A DNA stretch of 64,000 nucleotides from Streptomyces nodosus. GTDB lineage: Bacteria; Actinomycetota; Actinomycetes; Streptomycetales; Streptomycetaceae. Shown here one piece after another: positions 49,573 through 57,873 of this stretch. Below the pieces are notes generated by a model. It was not told where the DNA came from. It worked only from the letters and a program-made list of their open reading frames with translations, and ran no database searches. Each line of letters starts with the position of its first letter. Within the stretch, counting starts at the first letter, position 1. Location: the NCBI RefSeq assembly GCF_008704995.1, contig NZ_CP023747.1, positions 2,444,501-2,508,500 of the forward strand, given 5' to 3'. The translations under genes and the position numbers were made by a program.

Positions 49573-51177
49573 GTGACGGCGACACCACCAGAGCCGTACA
49601 CGCCGATTGCGCCATGTGCGCCTCACGACCGACCCCCGAGCGTTCGGTCCGCCCCGACGGTCATGTCCACATCCGGGGAACACCGGACGGACGGCCACGA
49701 CGGCAGTCGCGCCAGAGGTCGGCGCCCCGCCGGTCCCGCCGGTCCCACCGATCCCGCAGGGGCGGCGCCTCGCGGCCTCCCCGACGGCGTCCGCGCCACC
49801 GGGGCGCCGCGGCCCGCGCCCCGTCGTACCGGCTCCGGCACCGGTGCCGGAGCCGGAGCCGCCCGGTATGCGCTCGCTCTCATCGCCGCGCCCCTCGTCG
49901 CCGCTCTGCTGCTCCCGGCGGCGTTCGCCGGTGGGGGTACGCGGCGGTGGTTCGGTGGGGGGCGGGCCGAGGGGCAGCGGGCTCAGGCCCAGGCCGCCAA
50001 GGACGCCGCCGCGGCCGCCTTCTACGAGCTGGACACCGCGCAGCGCGATCTGAGGATCTCGATCGAGACCATCGCCGCTGTCGACGACTCCCCTGCCGCC
50101 CGGCGCGCGATCAGCGGCTTCGAGGCGCTGGGACGGCGTATCGACGAGGTCAGTCACCGCTATATCGAGGCCGTCGACGCGCAGGACCTCGACCGGGTGG
50201 ATCTCGACGCCTCCACCGCCTCCCGCGCCCGTGTCGACCTCACCGCTGCCAAGGACGAACTCAAGCGCGTCAAGCGGGAGCTGGACGGCTTCGGCGAGAG
50301 CCTGGGGCCGCTGCTGGGGAAGGCCGAGACCCAGCTCGCCCGGATCGCCCCGGCCGTGGAGCGCGCCCGCCAGGCTCTGCGCGGCGCCGGCGGCGCCCTG
50401 GACTCCGTACGGGCCTCGGGGCTCACGGCCGATGATCTTGCGGCCCGGCTGGCCGCTCTCGCCCCCGAGCTGACCAAGCTCAACGAGGGCGCGGGACAGC
50501 ACGGCGCGACGGAGACCCTGGAGCGCGCCGAGCGGGTCGCACGGGAGGCCGAGGCGGTGCGCAGCCAGGCGGAGCGGCTGCCGGAGCGGGCCGCCGAGAT
50601 CGACCATCGGCTGGTGTCCCTCCGTACCCGGGCGCAGGCACTGACCACCCGCGCCGGACAGGTGCGGCCGGTGCTGAGCGAGCTGCGCCGCAGGTTCACC
50701 GCGACCTGCTGGCAGGACCTCCAGCAGGTGCCCGAACAGGCGGACGAGGCCGTGCGGCAGGCCGAGCTGAAGCTGTCGGAGGCGCAGAAGGCGCGTGACG
50801 CCCAGCGCTGGCCGGACGCGACCTCGCTGCTGTCGACGGTGCGGTCGCTGCTGAACGCCACCGACGAGGCGGTGTCCGCGGCCGGCGACCGGCTGCAGCG
50901 GCTCAACGCCGTGCAGAAGGATCCACAGCAGGAGATCGAACGGACCCGGTTCGCGATCCGGGACGCCCAGCGACTGGCCATGGCGGGGCGGAACAGTCCC
51001 GATCCGCGGCACGCCCGCCCGCTGGACGACTCCGTGGCCCGGCTGAACCGGGCGGTCGCCACCCTGGAGGGCCGCCACCCCGACTACTGGCACTTCCTGA
51101 CCGAGACCGAGGCGGTGCGGGGGACCGTGGCCGCCGTGGTCACGCGGATCCGCGAGGAGCGGGGAGCGGGCCACTGA
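49573..51177 (+). CDS. Membrane-anchored coiled-coil protein
   Basis: Protein of about 534 residues. The GTG at 49573 has GGGAG six bases before it; an in-frame ATG at 49552 is also possible. A low-complexity Pro/Gly/Ala region (1-95) leads to one transmembrane helix (about 98-120, LALIAAPLVAALLLPAAFAG). Long helical stretches with heptads follow to the end: AKDELKRVKRELDGFGESLG, ERAERVAREAEAVRSQAERL and others. No enzymatic domain is seen. The long coiled coil suggests a structural or scaffold role in the envelope. The stop codon sits in the loop of the terminator at 51156-51195. Confidence 0.78.
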   Translation: MTATPPEPYTPIAPCAPHDRPPSVRSAPTVMSTSGEHRTDGHDGSRARGRRPAGPAGPTDPAGAAPRGLPDGVRATGAPRPAPRRTGSGTGAGAGAARYALALIAAPLVAALLLPAAFAGGGTRRWFGGGRAEGQRAQAQAAKDAAAAAFYELDTAQRDLRISIETIAAVDDSPAARRAISGFEALGRRIDEVSHRYIEAVDAQDLDRVDLDASTASRARVDLTAAKDELKRVKRELDGFGESLGPLLGKAETQLARIAPAVERARQALRGAGGALDSVRASGLTADDLAARLAALAPELTKLNEGAGQHGATETLERAERVAREAEAVRSQAERLPERAAEIDHRLVSLRTRAQALTTRAGQVRPVLSELRRRFTATCWQDLQQVPEQADEAVRQAELKLSEAQKARDAQRWPDATSLLSTVRSLLNATDEAVSAAGDRLQRLNAVQKDPQQEIERTRFAIRDAQRLAMAGRNSPDPRHARPLDDSVARLNRAVATLEGRHPDYWHFLTETEAVRGTVAAVVTRIREERGAGH

Positions 51178-51195
51178 CGGCCCGCTCCCCGCTCC
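51156..51195. terminator. 17-pair terminator embracing a stop codon
   Basis: GGAGCGGGGAGCGGGCC pairs perfectly with GGCCCGCTCCCCGCTCC; the six-base loop contains the TGA of the coiled-coil gene. It may serve the convergent gene ending at 51209 as well. Confidence 0.85.
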
Positions 51196-51208
51196 GGCGG
51201 GACATCGA

Positions 51209-52402
51209 TCAGGTGCGGTAGGCGTAGTAGTACGCCGTCGGGTACGACGCGATGATGCTCGCCACCGACCTGTTGTAGGTGTTGGTGGAGTGGTACGTCA
51301 GATACGGCACGCCCTGCGGGCTGCGGTAGTTGACGATCATGGAGTGGTCCTTGGACCCGTCCCGGTCGAAGTCCACCTGCAGCACATCACCGACGTCCAT
51401 CTGGTAGACGTTGGCGAGGCCGGTGGCCCGCTTCGAGGACAGCGCGAACCAGGAGAACTCGTTGACGCCCACGAACGAGTCCGACTGGATCTCGGAGTTG
51501 CCGAACCAGTTGTGGAAGTCGTACGTGTAGCCGGGGACATGCTTCCAGCCGCCGGCCTTCAGGGCCTGGCTGACGAAGTTGGTGCAGTCGCCTCCGGCCC
51601 CCGCCCCGTTGAAGTCCGGGTAGTCCGGGTTGTAGTTGTTCCAGTGCTTGGCCGCGTAGTCCGCCATGGCCTTGTAGTCGTAGCCGGAGGCGGTGAAGTT
51701 CTTCGGCGCGGCCGGAGCGGGCTGCGTGGTGGCCGAGCGGGTGGCCGACGGCGGGTTGCCGTCGTCGGCGGTGTCCGGTGCGACGGCCGGCGGCTCGGCG
51801 GGCTGGTTCACCGCGACGCCGTCATCGGTGTCACGGATGCCCGTCAGCTGCCAGTCGCCCTGCTTGTCGGCCTGGAACGTCAGCCGGTGGTGGGCCTGGA
51901 AGCCGGTGGTCTTCGGCTCGCCCCCCTTGGCCTTCGCATAGGTCAGGGTCGTGGTCTCGGTGACATCGACCGTGGCCTTGCGGCCCTTCACCCGGGTGGC
52001 GTCCAGGGCGACCTCGGTCTTGGCCGCGCTGTACTTCTCCCCCAGCTTCGCAAGGCGGTCCTTGCGGCCACGCAGCTCGGACAGCGCCGAGTTCTCCGCG
52101 CGGGACTGCTTCTGCGACAGCTTCACCTTGCCGGAGAAGCGGGACGTCTTGTGGTGGTGACGCCCCTTCTGCTGTGCGCTCGCGGTGCCGTCGACCAGCG
52201 CCTCGGTGCGGTCGGTGAAGACGGCGTCAGCCAGTTGCTGGAAGGTGGCCTTGGTCGCCGGATCCACCTTCGGGTCCTCGGCGACACTCGCCGCGCCCGC
52301 GCTCCAACTGGGCAGCATGGCCGCACCGGCGACGACCGAGGCGGCCGCTGCCGTGACTATGGCCGCACGGCTCCGCTTACGGCTCAATCTTCTTGATTTC
52401 AA
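51209..52402 (-). CDS. Secreted amidase-domain protein (Amidase_6)
   Basis: Protein of 397 residues. TTG start at 52402 with GAGGGG eight bases upstream. The first codons after it (AAA TCA AGA AGA TTG) are all rare in Streptomyces. A signal peptide ends near AGA-AS. A lysine-rich N-terminal domain (to about 220) and a Pro/Thr linker precede the amidase domain: YDYKAMADYAAKHWNNYNPD, catalytic-type Cys in GGDCTNFVSQALKAGG, then DFDRDGSKDHSMIVNY with the His. This cysteine-amidase fold is common in secreted Streptomyces proteins and is taken to act on wall peptides. Confidence 0.88.
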   Translation of the reverse strand: MKSRRLSRKRSRAAIVTAAAASVVAGAAMLPSWSAGAASVAEDPKVDPATKATFQQLADAVFTDRTEALVDGTASAQQKGRHHHKTSRFSGKVKLSQKQSRAENSALSELRGRKDRLAKLGEKYSAAKTEVALDATRVKGRKATVDVTETTTLTYAKAKGGEPKTTGFQAHHRLTFQADKQGDWQLTGIRDTDDGVAVNQPAEPPAVAPDTADDGNPPSATRSATTQPAPAAPKNFTASGYDYKAMADYAAKHWNNYNPDYPDFNGAGAGGDCTNFVSQALKAGGWKHVPGYTYDFHNWFGNSEIQSDSFVGVNEFSWFALSSKRATGLANVYQMDVGDVLQVDFDRDGSKDHSMIVNYRSPQGVPYLTYHSTNTYNRSVASIIASYPTAYYYAYRT

Positions 52403-52525
52403 TGGTGTTCCCCTCTAGGCCGGTACACCGGTACCGGAGACGGCATCCTCGCACGCCATCTCCGGCCGTCTCGAAGGGGGTTGCGGGAGACCGGCCGGAA
52501 CACGCCGTCCACGGGCGGCCGTCGG

Positions 52526-53803
52526 TCACTTCACCACGGTCGACCAGTCGGGCGACTGGGCGGGGTCCAGGCTGCGCAGCCGCTCCAGCGTCTCCGGCTT
52601 CTGCACATCGAGCCAGTCGGCGAGCTCCTTGAAGGACACGCACTTGACGTCCTTCTTGGTGCACACGCTCTCGACGACCTGGTCGATGGCCTTCATATAG
52701 ATGCCGCCGTTCCAGTCCTCGAAGTGGTTGCCGATGAACAGAGGCGCACGGCTGCCGTAGTAGACGCGGTCGAATCCGGCCATATAGGAGTCGACGGTCT
52801 CCTGCTGCCACTCGGCGAACTTCGCCGGGTCGCCCTGGGTCTCGCCGTCCGACTGGTTGTAGAGGAAGTTGAAGTCCATGGACAGCCCCTGGTACTTGCC
52901 GCCCTCGTACGGGAGCATCTGCAGCGGGAAGTCCCAGATGCCGCTCTTCTTCGCCGGCCAGATCTGGAAGTCGCCCGCGGAACTGGCGTCATAGCGCCAG
53001 CCGTAGTCCTTGATGGCCGCCAGCAGGTTCTTCTGCCCCTCGAGACAGGGCGCGCGCCCGCCGGCCACCTCGTTCTTGAAGTTGAAGGGCAGCGCCGGTA
53101 TGTCCGTGAAGCCCGTGTTGGTCTTCCACTTGTCGGCGAAGGTGAAGAACTGGTCGATCTCGCTCTTCCACTCCTCGACGCTCCAGTCTCCGCCGCCCTT
53201 CTCTCCGCAGAAGTGGCCGTTGAAGTGGGTGCCGATCTCGTTGCCGTCGTTGTACGCCTCGCGGAGCTGCTCCAGGGTGGTGCGGACATGCTCGCCGGTG
53301 GCGTAGTCGATGGCCGCGGCGCCCACCCCGTGCTGGGGCGGGTGGTAGAGGTCCTTCTTCTCCTTGGGCAGCAGATAGATGCCCGTGAGGAAGAACGTCA
53401 TATGGGCGTCGTACCGCTTGGCCAGCTCCCGGTAGTGCGAGAAGAGATGGTCGTCGCCCTCCAGCGCGCCGTCCCAGGAGAAGACGACGAACTGGGGCGG
53501 TTTCTGGCCCGGCTTGAGCGGCTCGGCCTTCAACCCGCCCTTCTGCGGGCCGGTGTACGAGGTGGAGCCGTCGCCCAGGATCTTGGTCTTGCCGTCCCAT
53601 TCCGGCGTCCGGCTGGGCTTGGGGCTCGGGCTGGGGCTCTGCCGGTCGCCGGCCGAGGCGGCCGGGGCCGGGTCGGAGTGCCGGGAGACCGCGAGGAAGG
53701 TCACGGTCACGGACGCGACGGCCAGCAGGCCCGCCAGGGTCATGTTCAGATGGCTGACACGGGGCGAGCGGGCACGGCGGCGACGGCCTTTGCTCTGAGT
53801 CAT
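52526..53803 (-). CDS. Secreted/anchored NodB-like polysaccharide deacetylase
   Basis: Protein of 425 residues. A basic N-terminus and one hydrophobic segment (about 20-40) serve as signal anchor, followed by a Ser/Pro linker. The catalytic domain keeps the NodB order: an acidic first motif FSWDGALEGDD (in place of TFDDG), the metal-binding IGTHFNGHF, then FKNEVAGGRAPCLEG and SMDFNFLYNQS. It may remove acetyl groups from wall glycans or an extracellular polymer; the altered first motif makes the activity less sure. It is upstream of the amidase gene in the same direction. Confidence 0.82.
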   Translation of the reverse strand: MTQSKGRRRRARSPRVSHLNMTLAGLLAVASVTVTFLAVSRHSDPAPAASAGDRQSPSPSPKPSRTPEWDGKTKILGDGSTSYTGPQKGGLKAEPLKPGQKPPQFVVFSWDGALEGDDHLFSHYRELAKRYDAHMTFFLTGIYLLPKEKKDLYHPPQHGVGAAAIDYATGEHVRTTLEQLREAYNDGNEIGTHFNGHFCGEKGGGDWSVEEWKSEIDQFFTFADKWKTNTGFTDIPALPFNFKNEVAGGRAPCLEGQKNLLAAIKDYGWRYDASSAGDFQIWPAKKSGIWDFPLQMLPYEGGKYQGLSMDFNFLYNQSDGETQGDPAKFAEWQQETVDSYMAGFDRVYYGSRAPLFIGNHFEDWNGGIYMKAIDQVVESVCTKKDVKCVSFKELADWLDVQKPETLERLRSLDPAQSPDWSTVVK

Positions 53804-53856
53804 GGGCGGCTCGTTCTACGAGGAGGGGGGTGGGGGGCTGTGCTCGGCCGCCGAAG

Positions 53857-56283
53857 TCAGCCGAGCGGACTCACGGCCTTCGACCAGATGCCGTAGGCGA
53901 CACCGTCGGCCGGGGTGCCGGCGAGTCCGTCCAGCGGCAGTGGTTCGAGGCTCTTGGACAGGTCCATGCGGTAGACGACGATCGCGGTCGACACGGAGGA
54001 GGCCGTGCCCACGTACCAGGAGGCGGTGTCGTCCTCGGTGGTTCCGGCCTTGCCGGCCACCTGCGCGGAGTCGGGGGCCGCGCCCGGGTGGGCGGTGCGG
54101 AAGGACTCCGCGAGCGCCTCGGTGACCTGGCGGGCCACCTCGGAGCCGACCGCCCGGTGGGGCTTGGGGGTCGCGAGGGCGACCGCGGAACCGTTGCGGG
54201 TGATGCGCCGCACCGAGTACGGCTCGGTGTGCGTCCCTTCCGCGGCGAAGGTGGCGTATCCGCTCGCCATCCGGATCGCGCTGGGCGTGGCGCTGCCCGT
54301 GGACAGCGTGGGCACCTGGGGTCCCATGCTGGAGGACAGCAGTCCGGCGGCCTCCGCCGTCTCACGCACCTTGGGCAGCCCGGTGTCCATGCCGAGCTGC
54401 ATGAACGGTGTGTTCACGGACAGGGCGAGCGCCCGATGCAGACTGATGTTCCCGTAGGACTCGTTGCCGTCGTTGTGAGCGGCGACCTTTCTGCCGCTGC
54501 GGTCCCAGTAGGGGCCCTCGGGCGTGGTCACGGGTACGGCGTCGTCGCCGTCGTAGACCGACTCCGGGCCGACCGGGGTCGCCGGACCGTTCCGGGTCTT
54601 GTGGACCCCGTGCTCGAGCCCGGCCGCGTAGACGAACGGCAGGAATGCCGAACCCGCCTGGACGGTGGTCGCATTGGACTCGTTGTAGCCCTGCGTACGG
54701 TGGTCGGGGCCGCCGTAGACGGCGATGATCCGGCCGTCGGGGGCCACCGAGGCGGCGCCGTAGTGGGCGGCCTTCGCCAGGCCCGGGTTCTCCTTCTTGC
54801 CCTGCGCCCGGGCCTCGGTGACGGCCTTGGTGAGCGCCTCCTCCCGCTTGCGGTCGAACGTCGTGTAGATCTGGTAGCCGCCCAGGTCGAACTGCTGGTC
54901 CGAGATGTGTGCGGCCTTCTTCGCGTACTGCGAGACCAGCTCCACCAGGTAGTCGGTCTGGGTGCCGGTGTCATGGAGCGGGTTCTGCTTGAGCGGTTCG
55001 GGGAACTTCCGGTACGTGTCACGTTCGGCCTGCGACAGCTTGCCGATCTTGACCATCCGGTCGAGGGTCCATTCCCAGCGCTCCACCGCGCGGTCGCGGT
55101 TCGCCGCGTTCAGGGTGGGGTCGTACAGACCGGCGCCCTTGAGCAGGGAGGCGAGGAAGGCGGCCTCGCTCGCATTGAGCTCGTTCACGTCCTTGCCGTA
55201 GTAGGCCTGGGCGGCGCGCTGGATGCCGTAGGTGCCGCGGCCGAACCAGCTGGTGTTGAGATACCCCTCGAGGATCTTGTCCTTGCTCATCCGGTTGTCG
55301 AGCTTGAGGGCGATCATCGCCTCGGTGAACTTACGGCTCACCGTCTGGTTCTGGTTCAGATAGACGTTCTTCACATACTGCTGGGTGATGGTCGACCCGC
55401 CCTGGGTGTCGCCCTCGCCGACGGTGCGCCACAGGGCGCGGGACAGGCCCTTGAAGGAGATCCCGGGGTCGGAGTAGAAACTCTCGTTCTCCGCCGCCAG
55501 CACCGCCCAACGCACCTTCTCCGGTATGTCCTTCAGCGGCATCGCCTGCCGCTGCACCCAGCCGGTGCGGGCCATCGGAGTGCCGTCGGACCAGAAGTAG
55601 ACGTTGTCCTGCTGGGTGGCGTAGGTGTTCAGGTTCTGCGGTATGTCCGTGGCGGCGTACGCGAAGACCAGGAAGAGGCCGCTCAGCCCGAAGGAGGCGA
55701 GCACGGCCCCCGTCCACTGCCGCCAGGAGGGCACCCAGCGCCGCCAGTCGGTGCGGCCCGGGCGGGGGTAGACCGGCCGGAGCTTACGGGCGTAGGGCGC
55801 GAGTCTCTCGGTGTACGGCGCCAGTCTGCCGGTCAGGTTCGCGACGACCCCGGTGCGGGCCGGGGGTTTCCGGTCGCTGCGGCGCTCGGGAAGTTGGCCG
55901 GTTTCTTCCGGCTGGAGCGTCCGCAGTTGCATGGTGGCGTCCGGGGCCGGCGGCTCCGGACGCTTCAACTGCATGGTGACGTCCGACGCCGGAAGCTCCG
56001 GACGCTCCGCACGCGCGGCGGAATCCCCCTTCGGGGCTGGCGGCAGCTTCAACTGCATGGTGACATCGGACGCCGGGAGCTCCGGACGCTCCGGCTGCGG
56101 GGCGGGATCGCCCTCCGGGGCCGGCGGCAGCTTCAACTGCATGGTGACATCGGGTCCCAGAGGCTCCGAGGGCTTCTCGGCCTCGGTCTCGGTCCCGGTC
56201 TCGGTCTCCGTACGGCGGGACCAGGGGCGCTTCGATGCCGCGCGGCGGCGATGCGAGCGGCCGCCGTCGTCGTCCTTAGTCAC
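53857..56283 (-). CDS. Class A penicillin-binding protein with altered transpeptidase motif
   Basis: Bifunctional-type wall synthase of 808 residues; GTG at 56283 after GGAGGG. The cytoplasmic tail (to about 180) is disordered and has four TMQL repeats (PDVTMQLKL, SDVTMQLKL, SDVTMQLKR, PDATMQLRT). After one transmembrane helix (about 197-217) comes the GT51 domain with AAENESFYSDPG, GGSTITQQYVKNVYL and the RKFTEAMIAL/KILEGYLN motifs, all intact. In the transpeptidase domain SxN is present (SVNTPF) and KTG appears as KAGT, but SxxK reads SAFL (QAGSAFLPFVYAAGL). The Lys is lost, so peptide cross-linking is doubtful while glycan polymerisation should work. Confidence 0.9.
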   Translation of the reverse strand: MTKDDDGGRSHRRRAASKRPWSRRTETETGTETEAEKPSEPLGPDVTMQLKLPPAPEGDPAPQPERPELPASDVTMQLKLPPAPKGDSAARAERPELPASDVTMQLKRPEPPAPDATMQLRTLQPEETGQLPERRSDRKPPARTGVVANLTGRLAPYTERLAPYARKLRPVYPRPGRTDWRRWVPSWRQWTGAVLASFGLSGLFLVFAYAATDIPQNLNTYATQQDNVYFWSDGTPMARTGWVQRQAMPLKDIPEKVRWAVLAAENESFYSDPGISFKGLSRALWRTVGEGDTQGGSTITQQYVKNVYLNQNQTVSRKFTEAMIALKLDNRMSKDKILEGYLNTSWFGRGTYGIQRAAQAYYGKDVNELNASEAAFLASLLKGAGLYDPTLNAANRDRAVERWEWTLDRMVKIGKLSQAERDTYRKFPEPLKQNPLHDTGTQTDYLVELVSQYAKKAAHISDQQFDLGGYQIYTTFDRKREEALTKAVTEARAQGKKENPGLAKAAHYGAASVAPDGRIIAVYGGPDHRTQGYNESNATTVQAGSAFLPFVYAAGLEHGVHKTRNGPATPVGPESVYDGDDAVPVTTPEGPYWDRSGRKVAAHNDGNESYGNISLHRALALSVNTPFMQLGMDTGLPKVRETAEAAGLLSSSMGPQVPTLSTGSATPSAIRMASGYATFAAEGTHTEPYSVRRITRNGSAVALATPKPHRAVGSEVARQVTEALAESFRTAHPGAAPDSAQVAGKAGTTEDDTASWYVGTASSVSTAIVVYRMDLSKSLEPLPLDGLAGTPADGVAYGIWSKAVSPLG

Positions 56284-56620
56284 GGCGCCCTCCGGGGCAA
56301 GAACCGCCCAGGGGTCGCCGGCCACCTATTCGATGCCAGGCCTCGGTCACGACTGCGTCTCCCTCCGCACTCCGGGTTGCGCGCGCGGGTAGATGCAGCG
56401 GCCGCATATGCGGCTGCGAGCCCCCCTCCCGACTTTGCGGCTCATCGCGGCTTCCATAAATTATCAGCGTCCCCTGTGACATCTTCGCCCAGGAACCGGC
56501 CAGAACCAGGCTGAACGAAGAGAGTTGAGGACATCCGAAGGAGATGACAGGGAATTCGTGAACATGTACACGCCCATCGAGGTCCTGTGACCGGCAGGGG
56601 TCGGCCGATACTCTGTGCGC
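56284..56620. other. 337-base intergenic region between divergent genes
   Basis: No supported gene. An AT-rich patch (CATAAATTATCAGCG, near 56455) may be the penicillin-binding-protein promoter area. TACTCT at 56609-56614 is a likely -10 for the FmdB gene, six bases before its ATG, pointing to a leaderless message. Confidence 0.45.
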
Positions 56621-56842
56621 ATGCCTCGCTATGAGTACCGCTGCCGTGCCTGCGGAGACACGTTCGAACTGAGCCGGCCGATGGCGGAGTCCTCCGCTCC
56701 GGCGTCCTGTCCCCGGGGTCACGAGGACACGGTGAAGCTGCTGTCCACGGTCGCGGTCGGCGGCACCGCGTCCACCCCCGCACCGGCCCCGCGAGCGGGC
56801 GGCCCGGCGGGCGGCTGCTGCGGCGGAGGCTGCTGCTCCTGA
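56621..56842 (+). CDS. fmdB: FmdB-family zinc-ribbon protein
   Basis: Small protein of 73 residues. The FmdB/regulatory zinc ribbon is MPRYEYRCRACGDTFELSRP with a second Cys-containing part ASCPRGHEDTVKLLSTVAVG. The tail is Gly/Cys-rich (GGCCGGGCCS) and could bind metal. The ATG at 56621 gives the conserved N-terminus; a GTG at 56615 is possible. The role of the family in transcription is suggested only by early work on formamidase regulation. Confidence 0.88.
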   Translation: MPRYEYRCRACGDTFELSRPMAESSAPASCPRGHEDTVKLLSTVAVGGTASTPAPAPRAGGPAGGCCGGGCCS

Positions 56843-56855
56843 CCCAGCGGTCACC

Positions 56856-56881
56856 GTCCCGGGCCACCTCCGGCCCGGGAC
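56856..56881. terminator. Terminator of fmdB
   Basis: GTCCCGGGCC and GGCCCGGGAC form a perfect ten-pair stem with a six-base loop, 13 bases after the stop. Confidence 0.75.
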
Positions 56882-57060
56882 GCCGCGCACCCCGGCCGGT
56901 TCGGCATCGCCCCGAGTCATCTGCCTCGTCATGTCCCTCGGTACGTCCCCGGACCGCCTCCCGCTCGACGGCACCCGCCCCGGGCCACCGCCCCGCACAA
57001 CCGGAGGCGGTCGGTCCGCCACCGACGCGCCCGGGGTCCCCCTCCCCGGACCGGGGCCGT

Positions 57061-57873
57061 TCAGCTGTCCTTCGTCGCCTTCAGGAACTCCCGCAGGATC
57101 CGCTCCCCGGCCATCACACCCCGCTCCGGCAGGGCGCTGATCCCCGGCGCCGTCCAGTCGGCCTCGGCCAGTTCCCCGTGGCCCGGGCGCCAGCCGCGGT
57201 CCGCCGCGAGCAGCAGGTCCGCGTCGAGCAGCGAGTCCCCGGCGGCCAGCGTGAGCGTGGCCCCGGTGCGCCGGGCGACCTCGCGCACGGCCGCGCCCTT
57301 GGTGAGCGGCCCCGGTACCGCGTAGATCTTGCGGCCCTGCAGGGAGACCGTCCAGCCGCGGGTCTCCGCCCAGCCGTTCAGTTCCTTCACCCACTCCTCG
57401 GGCAGCAGCTCCCGCTCCACCACGAGATAGGCGAACAGGTCCTCGGCGACCCGCTGCTTGCGCAGCCAGGCCGGGTCCGCGGTGGCCGCGAGATGCGCGC
57501 AGACCTCCTCCAGCGGTGCGCACTCCTCGGCGAGCCGGGCGAGCACCGCCGCATGCCAGTCGAGGTCCCAGACGCCGTCGACCAGCAGATGGCCGCCGTT
57601 GGCGCAGATCGCGTACGCGGGTCCTGGACCCGGCAGATTGATCCGCTGGTACTGCTTGCGGGTGCGGGTCGTGGTGGGCACGAACACCGCCCGGTCCCCG
57701 AGGTCCGTGAGCAGCCCGGCCGCGGTCTCGGTCATGTACGACAGCGGCTTGCTCTCATGGACCTCGACACACAGCAGCCGGGGCGCCCTCGGGTCCGGCA
57801 TGGTGAGCGCGAGCGCGGCGGAGGAGTAGATCAGCGTACGGTCGAGATCGCTGGCGACCAGGACGGGGCTCAT
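57061..57873 (-). CDS. Ter-operon HAD-family phosphatase
   Basis: HAD hydrolase of 270 residues. Motif I is VASDLDRTLIYSSAAL, a Thr/Ser region FVPTTTRTRKQY is motif II, and motif IV is LAAGDSLLDADLLLAADRGW. The cap holds AICANGGHLLVDG, as in sucrose-phosphatase-like Cof-type enzymes. Its ATG overlaps the PRTase gene stop (ATGA). In the Ter biosynthetic operon described by Aravind's group, such a HAD enzyme is thought to remove a phosphate from a nucleoside-like metabolite. Confidence 0.87.
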   Translation of the reverse strand: MSPVLVASDLDRTLIYSSAALALTMPDPRAPRLLCVEVHESKPLSYMTETAAGLLTDLGDRAVFVPTTTRTRKQYQRINLPGPGPAYAICANGGHLLVDGVWDLDWHAAVLARLAEECAPLEEVCAHLAATADPAWLRKQRVAEDLFAYLVVERELLPEEWVKELNGWAETRGWTVSLQGRKIYAVPGPLTKGAAVREVARRTGATLTLAAGDSLLDADLLLAADRGWRPGHGELAEADWTAPGISALPERGVMAGERILREFLKATKDS

